A program made the translations under genes and the position numbers. Under the pieces are notes generated by a model. That model was not told the DNA's origin. It did not search any database and saw only the letters and a program-made list of their open reading frames with translations. A DNA stretch of 64,000 bases from Tragulus kanchil (taxonomy: Eukaryota > Chordata > Mammalia > Artiodactyla > Tragulidae): contig JAIOJX010000032.1 in NCBI GenBank assembly GCA_022376925.1, positions 99,812,794 to 99,876,793 on the forward strand. Reading direction: 5' to 3'. Shown here one piece after another: positions 56,504-64,000 of the stretch. Position 1 is the stretch's first letter. The number at the start of each line of letters is the position of its first letter.

Positions 56504-57470
56504 TGTACATTTGGGGTGCAGAAAACAAGGTTCCGACTCTGTCTCCTATTTAAAATAAGATGAAGGGTTCAGGCATGAATTGACAGTTACCCTTGTGGTG
56601 TAAAAGGATATCTTTGAAAGTTTTTCTAAAAGGATGACATTAAAAGGAGGCAAGCGCAGCTGGAACAGCTTCAAGGGCCCTGAAGGAAAGAGGGAGCAAA
56701 ACAGAGCTGGCGACACATTGTTGCAGCAGTCAGAGTGCACAGGGGAAGGAGAAGCTCGTGAGTGGGAGCAAAATTCAGTGAGGATGCGAGGCGAAGGGTC
56801 ACAGAGAAGGACTATGATACAGTAATGAGGGATAAACAAGGGGCATACGAAGAAAAGCAGAAGCGGAATTGAACTGTGTCTGTGGCGAGCTGGGCACACT
56901 TGATCACTTCAGAGAGGGCTGTCTGTCTGAAATGCACAGGAGAGAAAAGAAAGCGGAGGGGAAAAAAGAGCCTTCAGTGAGGAGGCAGAGGCTAAAGCAG
57001 ACGGAGAGGGCAGGCCAGCTCTAAGTAGAACCATAGTTGTAGAAGGTGGAAAGAGACACAGGAGAGGGGAGGGAGCCTGGAGCTTGGGATGGAGATGGTG
57101 AGCAGTCAGAGGCAGCTCGAGAAGGGAGAGGGAGTACAAAGATGCTTTGAGAAGTTGAAGATCTCATCACTCCAGGAAAGAAAACCTGCAAGTGGGCCTG
57201 GGAACACGAGGAGCAACAAATTCCAAAGGCCCAAGGAGCTATGGCAAAGGAGAAGCTGTTGTACTTTCAGCACAAGGAACAAGGCTGTCAAGGGTGATGG
57301 AGATGTTCCGAGTGAGTCAGGACCACAGGGCTGGCCAGTAGGAGAGAAATTGTCTGGGCATAGGGTTCTTGTTTAATAAACATTGGATGGATGGGTGGAG
57401 GGACGTCTCTGTTGACAGATGTCCCATCCTGGGGTATGTCTACTCAGAAGGGGAGGGCGATCACCTGAAC
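56504..57470. other. Purine-rich unique DNA, no gene seen
   Basis: Strong A/G bias on the plus strand from about 56640 to 57330 (gagagg, gaagg, aggag strings), which opens frames on both strands. It may be a decayed repeat, but no family block is recognisable. Confidence 0.4.
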
Positions 57471-57689
57471 GAATGCACGGGACCCACAGGAGAAGCATGG
57501 AAGGGGAGATGAGAGGTCTTCACTGCATGACGGGAGAAGTCCTGGTGGGAGGGCGCTCCAGTGGTCCTTTGAGGTCCCGGAAATGGACAGCAGGTAAATC
57601 TTGGAAGCTTTGGCTTTGAATCGGTTGTATGACCTGAAGAAGAGGGTGGAGTGGATATATCAGCAGCTGATGGGACAGGGGCTTTATTG

Positions 57690-57815
57690 TAGAGACCTCA
57701 TTTCAAACCTGTTCCTTGCTTTTCTAGTGGAGTGACTTGGGGCCGGGCATTTGACCTCAGAGCCTTAGTTTCCTCGTGGGTTTGTAGTGTTATTGTGACA
57801 TTTAAAAGAGGAATG
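57690..57815 (+). repeat. MIR-like SINE
   Basis: 'ggagtgacttggggccgggc', 'cagagccttagtttcctcgtggg', then 'taaaagaggaatgatg'. Repeated at 58818-58943. Confidence 0.6.
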
Positions 57816-58074
57816 ATGTGTGCGTCCGTGTGTGTGTACACATACATACTGAACATGATCTAGTGAGAGTACATTGTATCACTAAAAACAAAGGTATGAA
57901 GTTCAGAAGTCAAAGGTGGCCCAATGACTGTTTCTACTGTTCCTTTTGGATAAGGTGTAATTCTGATACTACTGCTGATGCTAACCCAACAGCCACCTCC
58001 TCCTCCTGCTGGGCACCCTTCCTGGGGCATTGCCCTCTGCCCAGCTCCAAGCTGCTCCGTGACACATAGCTTCC

Positions 58075-58215
58075 CAGTCAGTCCTCATGATGACTTGCAG
58101 AGCTGGGTGGTATGATACCCATTTTCCAGATGAGGTAACGGAGGCTCGTGGAGGTTAAATGACTTGCCTGATGTCTCACCTAGTAAGTGGAAGAGCCAGA
58201 CACACACCCTGGTCG
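58075..58215 (+). repeat. MIR SINE
   Basis: 'cctcatgatgacttgcagag', 'gatacccattttccagatgagg', 'ggttaaatgacttgcctg', 'gtaagtggaagagccagac': a well-preserved MIR 3' half. Repeated at 59203-59343. Confidence 0.8.
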
Positions 58216-58817
58216 GACTAAATTCAGAGCCTTACTCTCCGTCTGAAAACGTTTGGGGAGGAGAGTAGAGAACTGGATAGGATCCTTAGAAAATATTGTC
58301 AGGCCATTCATGCGGATGCCCTGGCTGAGATCCCTGTGCCTCCCCACCCCCTAGCCAGTTCACTAGGAAATTCTCTGTGGCCTCTGGGAGAGAGAGAGCC
58401 CCCGTGATCCAAAGGAAGCAGCTCACAACCCTGCTCCTAAAGGAAGAGAGAGCAGGGCTGTTCTGCAGCTTAGCGCTGCGTGGACATCAGGTGTCAGAAG
58501 GTGGAAGAGGTAGAACCAGTGGACCGTGTTGGTGGTCTTTCTTCATGGGAGGACTGATGTGGAAGATGACATCCTGTAATGTTAAAAAAGTAGAAAAATT
58601 CACCTGCACGGGACCCACAGGAGAAGCATGGAAGGGAGATGAGAGGTCTTCACTCATGACGGAGAAGTCCTGGTGGGAGGGCGCTCCAGTGGTCCTTTGA
58701 GGTCCCGGAAATGGACAGCAGGTAAATCTTGGAAGCTTTGGCTTTGAATCGGTTGTATGACCTGAAGAAGAGGGTGGAGTGGATATATCAGCAGCTGATG
58801 GGACAGGGGCTTTATTG

Positions 58818-59343
58818 TAGAGACCTCATTTCAAACCTGTTCCTTGCTTTTCTAGTGGAGTGACTTGGGGCCGGGCATTTGACCTCAGAGCCTTAGTTTC
58901 CTCGTGGGTTTGTAGTGTTATTGTGACATTTAAAAGAGGAATGATGTGTGCGTCCGTGTGTGTGTACACATACATACTGAACATGATCTAGTGAGAGTAC
59001 ATTGTATCACTAAAAACAAAGGTATGAAGTTCAGAAGTCAAAGGTGGCCCAATGACTGTTTCTACTGTTCCTTTTGGATAAGGTGTAATTCTGATACTAC
59101 TGCTGATGCTAACCCAACAGCCACCTCCTCCTCCTGCTGGGCACCCTTCCTGGGGCATTGCCCTCTGCCCAGCTCCAAGCTGCTCCGTGACACATAGCTT
59201 CCCAGTCAGTCCTCATGATGACTTGCAGAGCTGGGTGGTATGATACCCATTTTCCAGATGAGGTAACGGAGGCTCGTGGAGGTTAAATGACTTGCCTGAT
59301 GTCTCACCTAGTAAGTGGAAGAGCCAGACACACACCCTGGTCG
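58818..59343 (+). repeat. MIR pair, copy B of doublet 17
   Basis: Second copies of the two MIR pieces (58818-58943 and 59203-59343), offset 1128. Confidence 0.7.
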
Positions 59344-59730
59344 GACTAAATTCAGAGCCTTACTCTCCGCCCTGAAAGCGTTTGGGGAGGAGAGTAGAGA
59401 ACTGGATAGGATCCTTAGAAAATATTGTCAGGCCATTCATGCGGATGCCCTGGCTGAGATCCCTGTGCCTCCCCACCCCCTAGCCAGTTCACTAGGAAAT
59501 TCTCTGTGGCCTCTGGGAGAGAGAGAGCCCCCGTGATCCAAAGGAAGCAGCTCACAACCCTGCTCCTAAAGGAAGAGAGAGCAGGGCTGTTCTGCAGCTT
59601 AGCGCTGCGTGGACATCAGGTGTCAGAAGGTGGAAGAGGTAGAACCAGTGGACCGTGTTGGTGGTCTTTCTTCATGGGAGGACTGATGTGGAAGATGACA
59701 TCCTGTAATGTTAAAAAGTAGAAAAATTCA

Positions 59731-60600
59731 TACTTGTAAAGAGAAGATGACAAGGAATGAGGCTTCATCTGTGAAGAAGGGGAAAACAGTCTCAGGAGGG
59801 AGCACTGAACTGAACGGAGTGACCCTTGGTGACTGGTGTGGTCTTTGTAGTCTCAGTTTGTCCATTTGCAAAGTGAAGGAGTTGATCCATTATGTCTCTA
59901 GGGCCCTTTCTAGTTCTCATGGGCTCTATAATACAGAAAATACAGCAGGTTCTAGTCATTCTCTGGTTCTTTTGTCATGAGGTTTTGAGTACCTTGTCCT
60001 TAAGTGGTCTCTGTTAAAGCTGGTAGGACTTTTGGGCCATCCTTCTTATGGAGATAAGCTAGGCAGGACCTTTCTTTCAAGGGGCCTAAGTTGTGGAGAC
60101 AGAAAACACGTGGACATTCTATTGCCCTGTATAATTATAAACTGTCTGACTTACTAGCCTGGAGGCTGTTTGAGAACAGTAGGACTTTGCTTTATCTTTA
60201 ACCCCTATCCCCACCCCCTGTGTGGAACAGTGCCTGTTAAATGGCTGATGAAAGAGTAAATAAATGGATGAGTACCATCCATACCAGTTACAAACGGCTA
60301 ACTTCAAATGACACCGCAGTTCAGCTAGGTAGAGCCATCCTTTCTCCTTCATTATGTTGTATATACAGACACCAGGCAAGTCAGTCATTCACATGAGACC
60401 TCACAGCCAAGGGGTGACGACACAGTTCACCTCAGAACCTTGACTGTCGCTGACTATAACCCATGCTCTTAACTCTCTGGAATGAGCATCTCAAGAGGAG
60501 GCTGAGGACACCGATAAATCCCTCCCAAAGGTAGCAATCTGTAAACCATCTGATTCTTTGGAAGCAAAAGAAAATCAGTGATGAATGAAGCATTGGTGGG
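59731..60600. other. Unique DNA with MIR/L2 remnants
   Basis: Near 59850-59930 'tctcagtttgtccatttgc' looks like MIR, and 60165-60270 looks like L2 ('acagtgcctgttaaatgg', 'gagtaaataaatgg'). No gene seen. Confidence 0.45.
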
Positions 60601-60854
60601 CTGTCTCCATGGCACCTTGCCATTCTGGGAACGCCTCTAATGGGAAACGCCACCTTCTGGCTGGAGTTCCATTGTACTTTGTTCTAACCCTGTAACTTTT
60701 CAGCCCCTTGTCTTTCTCTTGCCTTGCCTTGAAGCCTGAATTCCACCCTTACCAAGGTTTTTACTCTTTCCCAGAGTTTGTCATGCTGTCTCCTACCTCT
60801 GGATTTTGTACTCTTTGAAATGTAATCACAGGTTTTTGTCTCTGACTCCTCAAC

Positions 60855-60950
60855 TCTGTGAGTCTCTTTGTAGGCAGAGACTGCATCTTATCAACTAAGA
60901 GCTGGCATATGGTAGGTGCTAAGTAAATGTTTGTTGAATGATTACATTGC
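60855..60950 (+). repeat. L2 LINE 3' end
   Basis: 'ggcagagactgcatcttatc', 'gctggcatatggtaggtgc', 'taagtaaatgtttgttgaatg': the L2 terminal wording. Repeated at 62070-62166. Confidence 0.75.
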
Positions 60951-62069
60951 AGATGATTCTAAAGGTGGTTTTTCCATGCCCAGAACCTGCATGGAGAAAT
61001 GAACTTGTGAAGCTCATTTCAGACATATACCTTGTTTAATACAGGCTCAGCCGTGTCTGTGGCCATGAATTTCTCTGCAATTCAGAGGAACTGAAAGGAC
61101 ATAACAAATCCAAGAAGAATTGATGTGAAACGTCCAGATTCAAGGTTGCCCTCCTTCTCCTGTTTCAAAACATAGTACCATATTTTATTTGTGTCGATTT
61201 GAATGTTTGAATGGTGGTAATCTATCAGTACTTCATCTGGGCAGGGGGATGCACAGTCCGCCACAGACATACTGCAGAATGGTGTCCTGCAACCACTGTG
61301 GACCATGGGCCGTCTGCATGGAGGACCTAGGTGGGACCAGTCTAATCACACAACTCCTTAAGAGCTGAGGAGGTTCCTGGCTGCAAAGAATCAGGGAGAT
61401 GGCCGTGTGGGAAGGACTCAACCTGCCATTGCTGACTTTGTAGTAGAGATAAGAAGGGGCCACAAGCTAAGGAGTCATTGGCCTCTGGAAGCTAGGAACA
61501 GCGAGGAAATGGAACTCTCCATTGGAGGCTCCAAAAGGCAAGGCAGCCCTCTTGACAGTTGATTGTATTTCAGTGAGACTGTTGCTGGACTTCTACAGCA
61601 CTGGACCTAATCACAGTTGCGTTGTTTGAAGGCATTAACATTTGTGGTCATTTGTTAGGGCAACAGTAGAAAACTAATAGACCACTCAGCAAATATTTGT
61701 TGAAAGAATGTACAAGTGAACATCCTGTCAACCCAGATAGGTATGTGTTCGTCCTCATTAAGAGGGAACAGACTCAGCAAGGTGAAGCCACTTGGCCAGT
61801 GGCTCAGAGCAGGTGATTGTCTCCATGGCACCTTGCCATTCTGGGAACGCCTCTAATGGGAAACGCCACCTTCTGGCTGGAGTTCCATTGTACTTTGTTC
61901 TAACCCTGTAACTTTTCAGCCCTTGTCTTTCTCTTGCCTTGCCTTGAAGCCTGAATTCCACCCTTACCAAGGTTTTTACTCTTTCCCAGAGTTTGTCATG
62001 CTGTCTCCTACCTCTGGATTTTGTACTCTTTGAAATGTAATCACAGGTTTTTGTCTCTGACTCCTCAAC

Positions 62070-62166
62070 TCTGTGAGTCTCTTTGTAGGCAGAGACTGCA
62101 TCTTATCAACTAAGAGCTGGCATATGGTAGGTGCTAAGTAAATGTTTGTTGAATGATTACATTGCA
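62070..62166 (+). repeat. L2 LINE 3' end, copy B of doublet 18
   Basis: Same element as at 60855, offset 1216 (1215 after the C deletion). Confidence 0.75.
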
Positions 62167-63034
62167 GATGATTCTAAAGGTGGTTTTTCCATGCCCAGAA
62201 CCTGCATGGAGAAATGAACTTGTGAAGCTCATTTCAGACATATACCTTGTTTAATACAGGCTCAGCCGTGTCTGTGGCCATGAATTTCTCTGCAATTCAG
62301 AGGAACTGAAAGGACATAACAAATCCAACGAAGAATTGATGTGAAACATCCAGATTCAAGGTTGCCCTCCTTCTCCTGTTTCAAAACATAGTACCATATT
62401 TTATTTGTGTCGATTTGAATGTTTGAATGGTGGTAATCTATCAGTACTTCATCTGGGCAGGGGGATGCACAGTCCGCCACAGACATACTGCAGAATGGTG
62501 TCCTGCAACCACTGTGGACCATGGGCCGTCTGCATGGAGGACCTAGGTGGGACCAGTCTAATCACACAACTCCTTAAGAGCTGAGGAGGTTCCTGGCTGC
62601 AAAGAATCAGGGAGATGGCCGTGTGGGAAGGACTCAACCTGCCATTGCTGACTTTGTAGTAGAGATAAGAAGGGGCCACAAGCTAAGGAGTCATTGGCCT
62701 CTGGAAGCTAGGAACAGCGAGGAAATGGAACTCTCCATTGGAGGCTCCAAAAGGCAAGGCAGCCCTCTTGACAGTTGATTGTATTTCAGTGAGACTGTTG
62801 CTGGACTTCTACAGCACTGGACCTAATCACAGTTGCGTTGTTTGAAGGCATTAACATTTGTGGTCATTTGTTAGGGCAACAGTAGAAAACTAATAGACCA
62901 CTCAGCAAATATTTGTTGAAAGAATGTACAAGTGAACATCCTGTCAACCCAGATAGGTATGTGTTCGTCCTCATTAAGAGGGAACAGACTCAGCAAGGTG
63001 AAGCCACTTGGCCAGTGGCTCAGAGCAGGTGATT

Positions 63035-64000
63035 AGCAGAGTGAGATCTCTGACTCTCAGCCATCTCCCTTGTGAATGTGTGAGGGTGTTCTTTTGCTGT
63101 TGATCTTTCCAGCCACACACGGCAAGTTGCCTGTTGGTTCATCCGCAGATGAGGTGGGCAACAGTGTGGGTGTGCCCCTTGGCTGAGAGGAGCAAAAGAA
63201 AATGAAAACATTATTACACTTGAGAGGCGTAATGAAAAGCCTCAGCCTCAGAGCACATGCTCTTGACAAACAAACAAACAAGTAAGAGTGCCATCCAACA
63301 ACTTCTTTGCTGGTACCTACAAGAAGCAGCCACATCTGCCTTCAACATCTCATTTCGGGTCAGGGCATCCCAGGACCAGGGGCTCTTGTTAGATCTGAGA
63401 AAGCAGTGAGCTAAAAATTTAATTTCACACCCTTGGATCTGAGAGAAACCTTGAAAGCAGTGCCCAGTTGTTAATATGAAAGGGTTGGTAGGGGCCATGG
63501 AGCTGTGAAGGCGTATTCTTTGAGAATGGGGTGTACAGACACCACAGGCTTATTTCAGTGGATTTTGGAGCCTCTGTACATGGCGAACGAGCCAAGACAG
63601 ATGGTGTGTACAGGAGAAAATAGTGGGGAGGCTGGTTTCCTCATAAAAATTTTCCGTGAAAAGCCTTGCTAGGCTGCAGTGGGGTTGAAGTAACAGAGAC
63701 CAAGCAAGAGAACACAGTGAGCAATCTGCATGAGTGACATGTACGACTCTGCCACACAAGGCGGTACTTAATCTACAGGCATTGACACATCATCAGTATT
63801 TTAAGAGTAACATGTTCTATATAAAAATACTCAAGAGCCTTTTGCTTTATGCTCTGGCCCCCAAAATGATTACACGATCTCCACACCTCGGTGTGAGAAG
63901 CCTGGATTGATTGCCCAAGGATTGATTGCCCAAGGCTTGATTCCTGCATTTCTGTTTCTCTCTCATTTGACAGGTAGCAGTATCCATTTGTTCCATTATC
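63035..64000. other. Unique DNA to the window end, no gene seen
   Basis: Contains a short (AAAC)n run at 63267-63281 and a small tandem repeat at 63904. Minus-strand ORFs of 63-94 codons have no recognisable family. Confidence 0.45.
63904..63936. repeat. Short tandem repeat, two 16-nt units
   Basis: 'ggattgattgcccaag' occurs twice in a row and is followed by a third, partial 'gcttgattcc'. Confidence 0.9.

Larger units (their letters stand above)
57473..59730. repeat. Doublet 17: direct duplication, offset 1128-1131
   Basis: Copy A is 57473-58602 and copy B 58605-59730, starting 'tgcacgggacccacagg'. Within the first 70 nt copy B lacks three bases (one G of 'aaggggag', G of 'actgcatg', one G of 'cgggagaag'). 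Copy A has one extra A in 'gttaaaaaag' near its end. SNP-like differences occur near 58240/59370 ('gtctgaaaacg' versus 'gccctgaaagcg'). Confidence 0.95.
60602..63034. repeat. Doublet 18: direct duplication, offset 1216
   Basis: Copy A is 60602-61818 and copy B 61818-63034, the longest unit in the window. The junction is 'gcaggtgatt|gtctccatgg', while copy B continues 'gcaggtgattagcag'. Differences are one C in 'cagccccttg', one extra C in 'aatccaacgaag', and A for G in 'gaaacgtcc'. No filler. Confidence 0.95.

Noticed and set aside
475..63034. Doublets as a new mobile element, replication system or amplified array
   Set aside because: The doubled segments are unrelated to each other, contain no common sequence, ends or coding capacity, and have no consistent target duplication. 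Constant length with junction-clustered errors fits unmerged overlaps better.

Overview
The window is vertebrate nuclear DNA from a ruminant, most likely a bovid. Interspersed repeats give the lineage: tRNA-Glu-derived Bov-tA and CHR-type SINEs, BovB (RTE) LINE pieces, ruminant-type L1 3' ends and short palindromic mariner elements of the kind known from Bos, on a background of old MIR and L2 copies. I see no bacterial, phage, viral or CRISPR content, no LTR provirus, and no protein-coding gene that I can name. The species cannot be fixed from the sequence.

The dominant structure is not a gene. At 18 places a segment of about 1.06-1.22 kb is followed at once, or after 10-48 nt of unmatched filler, by a near-identical direct copy. 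Offsets are 1077, 1110, 1118, 1089, 1083, 1082, 1142-1144, 1062-1067, 1093-1094, 1094-1100, 1097, 1102-1113, 1071, 1074-1080, 1100-1122, 1058-1062, 1128-1131 and 1216. Together they add about 19.8 kb (about 31%), so the underlying locus is probably about 44 kb. Differences cluster within about 150 nt of each junction, in whichever copy abuts it, and are mostly single-base homopolymer indels. The best reading is that neighbouring contigs about 2-8 kb long were abutted without merging their roughly 1.1 kb overlaps. A biological cause is unlikely, but raw reads would decide it.

Layout. 1-5800: repeat-poor DNA with MIR/L2, doublets 1-3. 5500-10270: CpG island and probable TATA-less promoter, partly doubled (doublets 3 and 4), with two good splice-donor candidates on the plus strand. 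10270-12600: repeat-free, AT-rich DNA next to the island, doubled (doublet 5). 12600-26820: MIR, Bov-tA, and minus-strand L1 3' ends with a nested CHR SINE. 26820-29040: BovB and nested SINEs (doublet 9). 29040-35000: unique DNA, CHR SINE, a truncated L1 with target-site duplications, doublets 10 and 11. 35000-44400: a retroposed 5S rRNA fragment inside a MIR, a long L1 piece, a mariner MITE, a CA microsatellite, doublets 12-14. 44400-54400: mostly unique DNA with BovB, a hAT element split by a SINE, doublet 15. 54400-64000: mariner MITE, MIR and L2, doublets 16-18.

If the island is a promoter, the DNA to its right is probably first intron or downstream flank of an unidentified gene transcribed rightward. 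That is inference; no downstream exon was recognised.
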